Shown one piece after another: positions 53,796-62,107 of a DNA stretch of 64,000 bases; the stretch's first letter is position 1, and every line of letters begins with the position of its first letter. Source of the stretch: Flectobacillus sp049240685 (GTDB lineage: Bacteria; Bacteroidota; Bacteroidia; Cytophagales; Spirosomataceae); assembly GCF_049240685.1 (NCBI RefSeq), contig NZ_JBMLSD010000437.1, positions 23,920 to 87,919 of the forward strand. The letters run 5' to 3'. The position numbers and the translations under genes are program-made. The notes below the pieces were generated by a model, which was given only the letters and a program-made list of their open reading frames with translations, did no database searches and had not been told where the DNA came from.

Positions 53796-54161
53796 ATGAA
53801 AATGAAAAAATTATTAGTGTTCACTCTATTCACATTGATATTCTTTGCTTGTTCAAAGCAAGATATTGTCAATGATACAGTATGCGGGGTTACAAACCCT
53901 GTTTCAAATCTTCCTTGGTTAAAGGAGTTTACTGAGAAAATGCAAAAAGGTGACTATGGAGATTGTAGTAGATGTGTGATGTATTTGGAAAAATATAAAT
54001 CACGTGATATTCTTGTTGTAGAAAACTTTCCTGACAATTGTGTTTTGTGTGAAGTTAGGGAATGCGATGGCACTTATGTGAAATTTAAGGACTCTGAAGA
54101 AAATCAAAATTTTATCAATAATTTAAAAAAAGATAAAATTATTTGGAAATATAAGATTTGA
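53796..54161 (+). CDS. Small lipoprotein of a Bacteroidota family of unknown function
   Basis: 121 residues with a lipoprotein signal (IFFACSK; Cys19). The mature N-terminus CGVTNPVSNLPWLKEF is the mark of a widespread Bacteroidota family of small lipoproteins (asn-pro ... leu-pro-trp-leu). Five further Cys (CGV, CSRC, CVLCEVREC) might form disulfides; the CxxC-like SRC/VLC groups are notable. No function is known. It is flanked on both sides by copies of the R5 hairpin element, so gene and repeats may move or vary together. There is no sign of an operon with its neighbours. Confidence 0.65.
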   Translation: MKMKKLLVFTLFTLIFFACSKQDIVNDTVCGVTNPVSNLPWLKEFTEKMQKGDYGDCSRCVMYLEKYKSRDILVVENFPDNCVLCEVRECDGTYVKFKDSEENQNFINNLKKDKIIWKYKI

Positions 54162-54175
54162 AAAAATCATTACAG

Positions 54176-54300
54176 CCTTTGGTGGAGTTATCTCCACCAA
54201 ACTGGCGCCAGCAACAAACCAGCTAATTTATGCCCTCAATACTTGGCTTGTTGCTAACGCCAGACTCGTTGGAGACAACTCCAACGATGGCAGAAACTGT
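54176..54300. repeat. Hairpin-rich element R5, copy B with three stems
   Basis: Three hairpins in 125 bp: TTGGTGGAG TTAT CTCCACCAA; CTGGCGCCAGCAACAA paired with TTGTTGCTAACGCCAG across a 30-nt loop; and TCGTTGGAGACAACTCCAACGA. The stems are perfect or nearly so, suggesting a folded RNA or a palindromic mobile repeat. It begins 14 nt after the lipoprotein stop. Confidence 0.75.
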
Positions 54301-54302
54301 CT

Positions 54303-54408
54303 ATTTCGGATATCGGATGTTGGATTTCGGAAGTGTAATCTTTTATGTTTTGTAAAAAACAGAGGTATTTTACTTTATTTCCGAAGTCAGAAATCCGATA
54401 TCCGAAAT
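54303..54408. repeat. R2 palindromic repeat with 16-bp perfect ends
   Basis: ATTTCGGATATCGGAT (54303-54318) is perfectly repeated inverted at 54393-54408. Inside are TTTCGGAAGTGTAATC and TTATTTCCGAAGTC, so the whole element folds on itself. The best-kept R2 copy in the window. It directly adjoins R5 copy B. Confidence 0.75.
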
Positions 54409-54572
54409 TATTTGAAATCTTTCGTACAGCACTAACTCACTATTCTGCACTAACATGGTAGTTGTAATATTTGAATTTATTTTTGAATAATACTTCTAAA
54501 ATAAATAGATTCTTAAATTTTTTTAAGAAAAGATTTGGGAATGATTATTTGATAAATAATATTTGTATATAA

Positions 54573-54593
54573 AATCTATAGTATTTATAGATT
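54573..54593 (+). promoter_or_regulatory. AATCTATA-N5-TATAGATT element upstream of the SusC/SusD genes
   Basis: Perfect 8-5-8 inverted repeat with TATTTCTC (a weak -7-like box) beginning 4 nt after it. The same repeat lies directly upstream of a -7 box before the TPR protein gene at 63804-63824. It is 289 bp before the SusC ATG, with an R1a repeat between. Confidence 0.55.
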
Positions 54594-54661
54594 AATGTAT
54601 TTCTCCAAAAAATAAAACCATCAATTATAAGTAAGTGAGCAAAATTTGATTTATGTTATAT

Positions 54662-54772
54662 GCCAAGGCGGTAGGCAACAGGCATTAGGCAATGAGTTCT
54701 AAAATGTTTTTTGACAAGTACAGACATGCCTTTTTCCAATGCCCACAGCCGAAAGCCTCTAGCTGAAATCCG
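54662..54772 (+). repeat. R1a dispersed repeat
   Basis: GGCGGTAGGCAACAGGCATT, ATGAGTTCTAAAATG, ACAGACATGCC, GCCCACAGCCGAAAGCC and TAGCTGA match the R1a order. It sits in the SusC leader or promoter region. Beyond it (54773-54881) nothing specific is seen. Confidence 0.65.
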
Positions 54773-54881
54773 AAAGCTCAATAATAAATAGTTTTACAGG
54801 CTGATGCGCAAAGTCTGTAGACAGGATAACTACGCTCTAATTTTTTGAATTACATTGTTTACAAATCAACAAAAGACCATT

Positions 54882-57800
54882 ATGCGAAATAAATTTTTAC
54901 TATTGCTACTCTTTTTTAGTTTCACTTGGCAGGTCTGGGCACAAACCGAGCCTATCACAGGTGTTGTAAAGGAGCGCTCAACTGGACAGACTTTACCGGG
55001 GGTTTCGGTGAGTATCAAAGGTACAACACAGGGGGTTGTAACGGACGCGAACGGACGTTTTAAGATTAATGCCAAAAAAGACCAAACGCTGGTTTTCTCA
55101 TTTATCGGATTTGGGGTCATTGAAAAAAAATTAATCAATAACTCTACTTTATCTATAGAATTAACAGAAGAAAACAAAGAACTTACTGAAGTACGAGTAA
55201 TTGGTTATGGAACACAAACCAAAGCGGAGTTTACGGGTTCTGCTGTACGTGTCGGTGGCGAAGTTATCAAAGAACAACCCGTACAAAGCTTTGATCAAGC
55301 TTTGCAGGGTCGTGCTGCTGGGGTGAATATCGCTCAGCCCAATGGCGTTTTGAACAACCCTCCAGTCATTCGTATTCGTGGGGTTAACTCTATCTCTTTG
55401 AGTTCGTATCCCTTGGTAGTGGTCGATGGAATACCAATTAATACAGGTAACGTATCAACTTCAACCGCCGTGCCAAATAACCCACTTGGCGACATTAACC
55501 CTGCTGATATTGAGTCGATTGACGTATTGAAAGATGCAGCATCTACCTCTATTTATGGCTCTAGAGCTGCCGCAGGGGTATTGTTGATTACGACTAAAAG
55601 AGGAAAATCTGGCAAAGCCAAAATCAACTATGAAGTATGGACAGGCTTCTCAGACGTAGTGCGTTTACCCGAAGTATTGAACGCAGAGCAATATATCGCC
55701 ATCAAAAATGAGGCTGTTTTAAATGCAAAAATATTGGGAGGAAATCAGAATAATAGTTCTGTAGCATCGGCTTTATTCTTTCCAAATTATGATGCCAATA
55801 ACCGAGCGATAGATACTCGTTGGTATGATTATATTTATCAAAGAGGTACTTCTCAAAGCCATAATTTAAGTGTGTCTGGTGGGAATAATGGTACTACTTA
55901 CTATTTTTCTGCCAATTTTACAGACCAAAAAGGCTTTTTGGTAACCAACGAATTTAAGCGTAAAGCACTTCGTTTTAACATTGATCAAGAAGTAAATTCT
56001 TGGTTGAAATTGAAAGGTGGTATTTCTTATAATACAAGTTTCAACCAATCGCCTTATGCTGGTTCACTAGCAAACTCTAGCTTTTTCTTAGTAGGAGCAG
56101 CTCGTTTGGCAGTTGCTTTACCTCCAAACGTTCCAGCGTTTAATGCGGATGGCTCCTATAATATCAATCCTTCGAGTCCGAATACCATTGGAATGGGCAA
56201 CAACCAAGTGGTAAGTAACTGGGGAAATCCAGTGGCCTTATTGAATGAGAATAAATATACATCTACCAATGACCGTGTAATTGCTAATATTTCGGCAGTG
56301 GCGAAGTTATACAAGAACTTAGATTTTACAACGACGTATGCTGTAGACCGTTTACGTACAGATACTTATAGCTATGATAGTCCAATTCAAGGAAATGGGT
56401 ATTCGAGCAAAGGAAATGCCACAAATGTTACGGCTATTAGAGATAACTGGAATTGGACAAATACCCTTAATTATTCAACTACTTTGTTTGATAAACATAG
56501 CCTTTCGGCTTTGGTGGGTTACGATATTCAAAAACTGACCTATAATTCTTGGGGAGCTTCACGTACACAAAGCGCAGATCCATATTTTGAAAATTATCAA
56601 GGAAACTGGGGCGCTATTTCGGCCACAGGAAATGATATTAGTGAAAAAACATTCTTGTCATTCTTCTCTCGTTTGAGTTATGATTACAACAAAAAGTATT
56701 TCCTTACTTTCAATTTCCGTCGTGATGGAAACTCTGCCTTGGGTGCTGGTAAAAAATATGGAAACTTTGGTGGCGTGTCTGGTGGTTGGGCTTTGTCTGA
56801 AGAAGATTTTTACAAAAATACAGGTCTCGCTTCTGTATTGTCAAATATCAAAATTCGTGCAAGCTGGGGACGTGTGGGTAATGGAAACCTAAGTGACGCT
56901 TTCAGCTCACTAGAATTGTACAGTGGTTCATTGTATGGAAGTGTGCCAACTTGGTCGCTGTCGCAAGCAGGTAACCCCAACTTAGGTTGGGAAACTAGTA
57001 ACCAAACCAATATCGGTGCCGACTTTGGTTTATGGAACAACCGTGTACAGGTAGAGTTAACGTATTTCAATAATGACGTGAATGGCTTGATTTTGAGTGC
57101 ACCGCAGGCAGTGTCGAAAGGTATCCCGGGCAATGCTATCTTAGGAAACGTTGGTTCGATGTACAATCGTGGTGTGGAATTGGGAATCAATGCGACTGTT
57201 TTGCAAAAAGGTAATTTCTCATGGAATACCTCTTTAAACTTGACAACTATTCAAAACAAAGTAACGGCTTTGGCAGAAGGTAATACCGATATTGTCGGTA
57301 CCACTCACGTATCTTACGAAACCACCAACGTAACCAGAGTGGGGTATTCAGTAGGTAGTTTGTATGGTGCCAAAACGGCAGGTGTGAATCCAGCCAATGG
57401 TCGAAGAATATTTATTAATGCCAAAGGAGAACAAGTACAATACAGTCAGGTAGTTGCCCCAGGTGAAAGCCAGTGGACCTATTTGAATGGAGAAAGAGCG
57501 CCAGCTATTACAGGTGCTGACTATTATTTGCTAGGAAATACTTTACCAACTTGGTATGGTGGTTGGTCTAATAATTTCAAATACGGAAACTTTGACTTAG
57601 GCTTCAACCTTTCGTTTTCGGGAGGTAACTATATTCAAAATGGTACACGTGCTACCTTGCTAGACCAACGTGCATACAATAACTCTACCGAAATTTTGAC
57701 TCGTTGGCAAAAACCTGGAGATATCACCGATGTACCACGATTGGTGTACAACGACCAAACGTCGAGTGGTTCTTCATTCCCAATTTCTGGAAATGTTCAA

Positions 57801-58049
57801 AAAGCAGACTTCCTTCGCTTGCAGAACCTCTCATTGGGCTACCGAGTGCCAAGTGCTTGGTTGGGCAAAACAGGTATTGCTTCGGTGCGACTATTTGCTC
57901 AAGGCTCAAACCTTTTCCTAATCACAGGCTATAAAGGAACAGACCCAGAATCATCGGTAAATGGTAACTCTAATACGACGCCAGGCGTAGAGAAAAACTC
58001 TGTAGGTCAGGCACGTACATTTACTTTCGGTATCAATGTTGGATTTTAA
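54882..58049 (+). CDS. susC: SusC/RagA-type TonB-linked outer-membrane transporter
   Basis: 1,055 residues from the ATG at 54882 (an upstream TTG is in frame but would spoil the signal peptide). Signal peptide to about Val-Trp-Ala-Gln; CarboxypepD_reg domain (ITGVVKERSTGQTLPGVSVS, VTDANGRFKI) about 25-105. The SusC box VRVIGYGTQTKAEFTGS and plug features follow (LQGRAAGVNIAQ, IRIRGVNSI, PLVVVDGIPI, ADIESIDVLKDAASTSIYG, SRAAAGVLLITTK). The barrel ends RTFTFGINVGF. With the SusD-like lipoprotein 14 nt downstream it forms a lidded transporter for oligosaccharides or peptides. No hydrolase gene is in the same unit, so the cargo is unknown. Confidence 0.95.
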   Translation: MRNKFLLLLLFFSFTWQVWAQTEPITGVVKERSTGQTLPGVSVSIKGTTQGVVTDANGRFKINAKKDQTLVFSFIGFGVIEKKLINNSTLSIELTEENKELTEVRVIGYGTQTKAEFTGSAVRVGGEVIKEQPVQSFDQALQGRAAGVNIAQPNGVLNNPPVIRIRGVNSISLSSYPLVVVDGIPINTGNVSTSTAVPNNPLGDINPADIESIDVLKDAASTSIYGSRAAAGVLLITTKRGKSGKAKINYEVWTGFSDVVRLPEVLNAEQYIAIKNEAVLNAKILGGNQNNSSVASALFFPNYDANNRAIDTRWYDYIYQRGTSQSHNLSVSGGNNGTTYYFSANFTDQKGFLVTNEFKRKALRFNIDQEVNSWLKLKGGISYNTSFNQSPYAGSLANSSFFLVGAARLAVALPPNVPAFNADGSYNINPSSPNTIGMGNNQVVSNWGNPVALLNENKYTSTNDRVIANISAVAKLYKNLDFTTTYAVDRLRTDTYSYDSPIQGNGYSSKGNATNVTAIRDNWNWTNTLNYSTTLFDKHSLSALVGYDIQKLTYNSWGASRTQSADPYFENYQGNWGAISATGNDISEKTFLSFFSRLSYDYNKKYFLTFNFRRDGNSALGAGKKYGNFGGVSGGWALSEEDFYKNTGLASVLSNIKIRASWGRVGNGNLSDAFSSLELYSGSLYGSVPTWSLSQAGNPNLGWETSNQTNIGADFGLWNNRVQVELTYFNNDVNGLILSAPQAVSKGIPGNAILGNVGSMYNRGVELGINATVLQKGNFSWNTSLNLTTIQNKVTALAEGNTDIVGTTHVSYETTNVTRVGYSVGSLYGAKTAGVNPANGRRIFINAKGEQVQYSQVVAPGESQWTYLNGERAPAITGADYYLLGNTLPTWYGGWSNNFKYGNFDLGFNLSFSGGNYIQNGTRATLLDQRAYNNSTEILTRWQKPGDITDVPRLVYNDQTSSGSSFPISGNVQKADFLRLQNLSLGYRVPSAWLGKTGIASVRLFAQGSNLFLITGYKGTDPESSVNGNSNTTPGVEKNSVGQARTFTFGINVGF

Positions 58050-58063
58050 GAAATAGAGAAAAG

Positions 58064-59524
58064 ATGAAAATTTTGAAAAATAATCATATATCAAAATGGG
58101 GACTTGCCCTTGGTTTAGGAACCCTATTAGTAAGCACCAGCGCCTGTAACGACCAAAAATATTTGAACCCAACACCTGCAACAGCTATTAGTGGAACAAA
58201 TGCTTTTGATACTCCTGATAGAGTGTTAGGACTTGTAAACGGTGTATATAAAGCGATTAAAAGTGTCAACTTTTATGGAGGAAACTATTATATCTATACC
58301 GAAGCTCGTGGCGAGGAATTTATCAATCGCACGAGTAACACCTTTACTGCTTATGAAGCGTGGAATCAGACTCTCAACGCTGGCTCTAACTTTGTGGCGG
58401 GTTTTTGGGCAGCAGGGTATACGGCTATCAACAATGCCAATATCGTCATTCAAGGTTTAGCCGACCATCCAAATGTAGTAAATGCTACCTTAACTAAACA
58501 ATATATTGCCGAGGCGAAGTTCTTGAGAGCGTTGAGTTATTATTCATTGGTTACTTTGTATGCTCGTCCATACAACGAAAATCAAGGTGCTTCGCCTGGC
58601 CTACCATTGCGTCTAAAAGCTGAAACCAATACTGCCAATAATGACCTCAAACGCAGTACTGTAGCAGAAGTTTATGCTCAGATTATCAAGGATTTAGACG
58701 AGGCAGAGGCAGACTTGCCTTTAAACTATTCAACCAGCTTGTTGAATACCACACGTGCGCATCGCAATACAGCGATTGCCCTCAAAACTCGTGTGTATCT
58801 CAACGCTGGCAATTATGCGAAGGTGATTGAAGAAGCCAAGAAAATCGTTTCTACTTCAACTCCTTTTGCAGCAACTACAGGTGTGGCGCATAAATTGCAA
58901 AACATTGTCGAAATCTTCACAACGAATTACACTTCAACTGAATCTATACTGTCGGTACCAATGACAGAACTGGACAACGTGACTGGTCAATCATCGTTTC
59001 CTTATGTGTTTAATGCCAATGCTGAGTACAACTTAAACCCCAACGGCATTTGGGGAAATACCGACTGGCGCTCTAGCGATTTGCGTAGAACTTTTGCCCG
59101 TACTTCTTCTGGTTTGTTTTTTATCACCAAGTACAGCAAACCTTCTCCATTTCTGGACTACTTACCTATTATTCGCTATGCCGAAGTCTTGTTAAACTAC
59201 GCCGAAGCTGAGGCTCGTGTAGGAGATATTACCAAAGCTACCGAATTGTTGAAAGCAGTACGCAATCGCTCAGACGCTACCTATTCTTTTGCCGAAAATG
59301 CTGTATCAAATCGTACGGCTTTATTAAGTACTATATTGAAAGAACGTCGCATTGAGCTTATTGGAGAAGGATTCCGTTCGAATGATCTACTTCGCAATCT
59401 GTTACCATTACCAGCCAAAGCTAGTAGTGTCTTGACAGCCCCAGAGGTATTACCTTCTCAAAGCAATTATATTTTTCCATTACCAAACGTAGAAATTATC
59501 ACAAATAAATTATTACTTCAATAA
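58064..59524 (+). CDS. susD: SusD/RagB-family nutrient-binding lipoprotein
   Basis: 486 residues with lipobox STSAC (Cys28). Family marks: YLNPTPATAISG after the lipobox, NGVYKAIKS, AINNANIVIQGL, AEAKFLRALSYYSLVTLY, YAQIIKDLDEAEADLPLNY, ALKTRVYLNAGNYAKVIEEA and the C-terminal LPIIRYAEVLLNYAEAEARV with IPKERRIELIGEGFR-type residues (LKERRIELIGEGFR). It forms the lid on the SusC barrel. It is somewhat shorter than many SusDs (500-600), mainly in the loop region. The gene ends without a hairpin terminator; a MITE-like repeat lies further on. Confidence 0.93.
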   Translation: MKILKNNHISKWGLALGLGTLLVSTSACNDQKYLNPTPATAISGTNAFDTPDRVLGLVNGVYKAIKSVNFYGGNYYIYTEARGEEFINRTSNTFTAYEAWNQTLNAGSNFVAGFWAAGYTAINNANIVIQGLADHPNVVNATLTKQYIAEAKFLRALSYYSLVTLYARPYNENQGASPGLPLRLKAETNTANNDLKRSTVAEVYAQIIKDLDEAEADLPLNYSTSLLNTTRAHRNTAIALKTRVYLNAGNYAKVIEEAKKIVSTSTPFAATTGVAHKLQNIVEIFTTNYTSTESILSVPMTELDNVTGQSSFPYVFNANAEYNLNPNGIWGNTDWRSSDLRRTFARTSSGLFFITKYSKPSPFLDYLPIIRYAEVLLNYAEAEARVGDITKATELLKAVRNRSDATYSFAENAVSNRTALLSTILKERRIELIGEGFRSNDLLRNLLPLPAKASSVLTAPEVLPSQSNYIFPLPNVEIITNKLLLQ

Positions 59525-59539
59525 ATTTATGGAATATTT

Positions 59540-59740
59540 GAAGTGATTGTAAATGAGTTATTTACGATTTGTTATTTGTCATACGCGAAGCATTTAAAAG
59601 TATTGCGAATTTGAAATTTCTAATTTCGGAAAGATAAAATTTCTTGAAAGCTTTTGTATTGAACTAACTTAATATTTATCAGTAGAGTCGCAGTACTTTG
59701 CGTCTCTACTGATAGCAAATTACGATTCACACAACTGATT
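59540..59740. mobile_element. MITE-like element, diverged copy 3, with core hairpin
   Basis: The core AGTAGAGTCGCA / TGCGTCTCTACT (59681-59692 and 59699-59710, one mismatch) is that of the elements at 5.0, 11.1 and 33.0 kb. Outer ends GTAAATGAGTTATTTACGATTTG and the right-hand CAAATTACGATTCACACAACTG pair only partly. It fills the gap between the SusD and DUF1684 genes. Confidence 0.5.
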
Positions 59741-59755
59741 TAAAAAAATCTAATT

Positions 59756-60643
59756 ATGAAAAAAATACTTTTAACCGCAAGTACCCTATTGAGTTTGGGG
59801 TTTTTGAGTTCGTTTGTTGAAACAAACGACAATAACTACGAAGCCGAGGTAAAGCAATGGCAACAAAAGCGTATTGAAGGTCTGAAAAGAGAAGATGGCT
59901 GGCTAAATTTAGCTGGTCTTTTTTGGTTGAAAGAAGGAGAAAATACCATTGGAGGGAGTGATAAAAATGCCATTAATTTCCCGAAAGAACATAGTGCAGA
60001 TTTTGTAGGAAAGGTGATTTTAAAAGAAGGTAAAATAAGTTTTGTAGCTGCCAAAGGAGCGAAGGTTACCCTTGATAATCAGGAGATAAGCAATGCAGAA
60101 GTATTTCCCTATCAAGGCAAACCCATTGTGCTGGCGCATCAGTCACTTCGTTGGTTTATCATACAACGAGGCGATAAATATGCCATCCGATTGAGAGATT
60201 TGGAAAGTCCTTTTTTGAAAAGTTTTACAGGAATTCCTACTTTTCCGATTGATCCAACATGGCGTGTAAAGGCCAAATTTGTACCTACAGAAGGTCGTAA
60301 GCTCAAAATTATTGATATTACAGGTCGAGCTTATGAGCAGGATTCTCCTGGGAAGTTGGTTTTTGAGATAAACGGCAAAGAATATACGCTAGAGCCAACG
60401 GGAACACTCAAACATCTAAGTTTAGTGTTCGGAGATTTGAGTAATAAACATGAAACTTACGGCGCTGGTAGATTTTTGGAGGTAGAGGGGCCTGATGCAG
60501 AGGGATATACCTATATTGATTTTAATAAATCTTATAACCCTCCATGTGCCTTTACACCATTTGCAACTTGTCCTTTACCTACCAAAGAAAATAAACTTGA
60601 AGTAGCGATTTTGGCTGGTGAGAAGAGAGTAGGGGAGCATTGA
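59756..60643 (+). CDS. Secreted DUF1684-domain protein
   Basis: 295 residues with a signal peptide (about 1-20). DUF1684 covers nearly all of the rest: VKQWQQKRIEGLKREDGWLN, LAGLFWLKEGENTIG, RWFIIQRGDKYAIRLRDLES, FPIDPTWRVKAKF, then GRFLEV, YTYIDFNKSYNPPCAF and TPFATCPLPTKENKL. The two Cys near the C-terminus (PPCAFT and TCPLP) are family features. Function is unknown; homologues are exported and often near transporters. It is separate from the SusD gene and converges on the cysteine desulfurase, with a strong shared terminator. Confidence 0.85.
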   Translation: MKKILLTASTLLSLGFLSSFVETNDNNYEAEVKQWQQKRIEGLKREDGWLNLAGLFWLKEGENTIGGSDKNAINFPKEHSADFVGKVILKEGKISFVAAKGAKVTLDNQEISNAEVFPYQGKPIVLAHQSLRWFIIQRGDKYAIRLRDLESPFLKSFTGIPTFPIDPTWRVKAKFVPTEGRKLKIIDITGRAYEQDSPGKLVFEINGKEYTLEPTGTLKHLSLVFGDLSNKHETYGAGRFLEVEGPDAEGYTYIDFNKSYNPPCAFTPFATCPLPTKENKLEVAILAGEKRVGEH

Positions 60644-60653
60644 TTTTGTTGGA

Positions 60654-60729
60654 GGGGATAGGGTATAGGCAAAGAGGCAATAGTAAGCATAAAACTATTG
60701 CCTCTTTGCCTATACCCTATCCCCTTTTT
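60654..60729. terminator. 30-bp perfect hairpin between convergent genes
   Basis: Arms 60654-60683 and 60695-60724 are perfectly complementary with an 11-nt loop and are followed by TTTTT (plus strand). It starts 10 nt after the DUF1684 stop and ends 5 nt before the true stop of the cysteine desulfurase (60730-60732). The arms contain GGCAAAGAGGC, similar in wording to the R1 repeats. Confidence 0.85.
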
Positions 60730-62060
60730 CTACGCCACCTCCATCAACTTTACTTTTGCTATCCCTTCATCTTCCTCGTATATCTGATNNNNNNNNNNNN
60801 NNNNNNNNNNNNNNNNNNNNNNNNNNNNNNNNNNNNNNNNNNNNNNNNNNNNNNNNNNNNNNNNNNNNNNNNNNNNNNNNNNNNNNNNGCCACCTCCATC
60901 AACTTTACTTTTGCTATCCCTTCATCTTCCTCGTATATCTGATTGAGAACTTTTACTACATGTCGAATTTCTTGTGGAGTATTGTGCCTGCTAAAAGAAA
61001 ATCTCACGTTATCTCGATCCAGATGAACTTTGAGATTTTTTAATACATGCGAGCCTGATTGAGTAAGATTTGAACAGGCGCTTCCGCCAGAGACATATAT
61101 TTCGAGTTGCGCTAGTTTATCTAATAACGACCCTCCATGTTTGAGATGCGGAAATGCCACATTTACAATCGAGTAGCTACTTTTGTCTTCCGAAAAGCTT
61201 TCGCCATTAAAACGAATATTTTTGATAGGACCATTCGTAAGTAGTTCGATGAAAAATGATTTTAGGTAGGAGATATGATTGTGATTTTTCTCTATATCAC
61301 GATACGAAATTTCGAGTGCCTTGGCCAAACCTACAATCCCGGCGACATTTTCGGTGCCGCCACGAGTGCCACGCTCTTGTGCGCCACCATATATCAAGGG
61401 CTTTACTTTTTTATATTTGTTGATATAAATGAATCCTACACCTTTTGGGCCATGAAATTTGTGTGATGAACCCACCAGATAATCTATGTCAAGTTCCTGT
61501 AAATCAATGCGATACTTCCCTATGCTTTGTGTAGTGTCACTGTGTAAAATACCGTCATAATATTTTACTAAAGCACTCAGGGCTTTTAAATCTGTCAGAT
61601 TTCCAATCTCATTATTGACGTGCATCAAACTGACAATGGATTGTGCGTTAAACTTGAGTAAGTTTTCTAGGTATTCAAAATCAATATTGCCCTTGCTATC
61701 AATTTTAACAAAACTAACATCCAATTCTCCTTCTTGGCTATATTGCCCAAGTGTTTGTAACACAGCCTTATGTTCGAGTCTCGAAGTGATGGCATGCGAT
61801 ACATCATACGTACGAATCGCACCCGAAAGGGCGATATTGTTTGCTTCGGTGGCTCCAGAGGTAAAAAAAATATCATCTGGAGAAGCGTTTAGCAAGCTTG
61901 CCACTGTATGGCGTGATTCCTCAACAGCCTCTCTTGCCTTTTGCCCCAAAGCATGGCTTGAAGAAGGATTACCATATTGATTGGTAAGATACGGAATCAT
62001 AGCATTAAGTACTTCGGGGTCTAGGGCGGTGGTGGCGGCGTTATCTAAATAAATTTCCAT
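60730..62060 (-). CDS. Cysteine desulfurase (NifS/IscS family), crossed by an artefactual gap
   Basis: PLP enzyme taking sulfur from cysteine. IYLDNAATTALDPEVL opens it; GNPSSSHALGQKAREAVEESR, FTSGATEANNIAL, SLMHVNNEIGN and HSDTTQSIG follow; GSSHKFHGPKGVGF carries the PLP lysine (Lys201); SGGSACSN carries the catalytic Cys loop. The tail lies across 100 N flanked by a 55-bp duplicate. If one copy and the Ns are removed, the frame runs KVKLMEVA to a stop at 60730-60732, giving 391 residues, a normal length. Without that correction the translation reads into unrelated sequence. Probably translated with the TPR gene 47 nt upstream. Confidence 0.92.
60734..60788. repeat. 55-bp contig-end duplicate, left copy
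   Basis: Identical to 60889-60943 across all 55 bases and directly abutting the N run. This is overlap of two contig ends rather than a biological repeat. Confidence 0.9.
60789..60888. other. Scaffold gap of exactly 100 N
   Basis: A round-number N run flanked by the same 55-bp sequence on both sides. The real sequence is probably continuous. Confidence 0.97.
60889..60943. repeat. 55-bp contig-end duplicate, right copy
   Basis: The matching copy of 60734-60788. It encodes the last residues of the cysteine desulfurase in frame with the rest of the gene. Confidence 0.9.
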
Positions 62061-62107
62061 GTTGTGTATCTATTTTAAGGTTTTAAGTGTTGTTGATTAA
62101 TATTTTC

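Noticed and set aside
60759..60888. Longer cysteine desulfurase C-terminus read through the Ns
   Set aside because: It comes from the artefactual gap and the duplicated 55 bp; the collapsed sequence gives a normal end.
60640..61043. Open frames crossing the N run on the plus strand
   Set aside because: They are built from Ns and the duplicated contig end.
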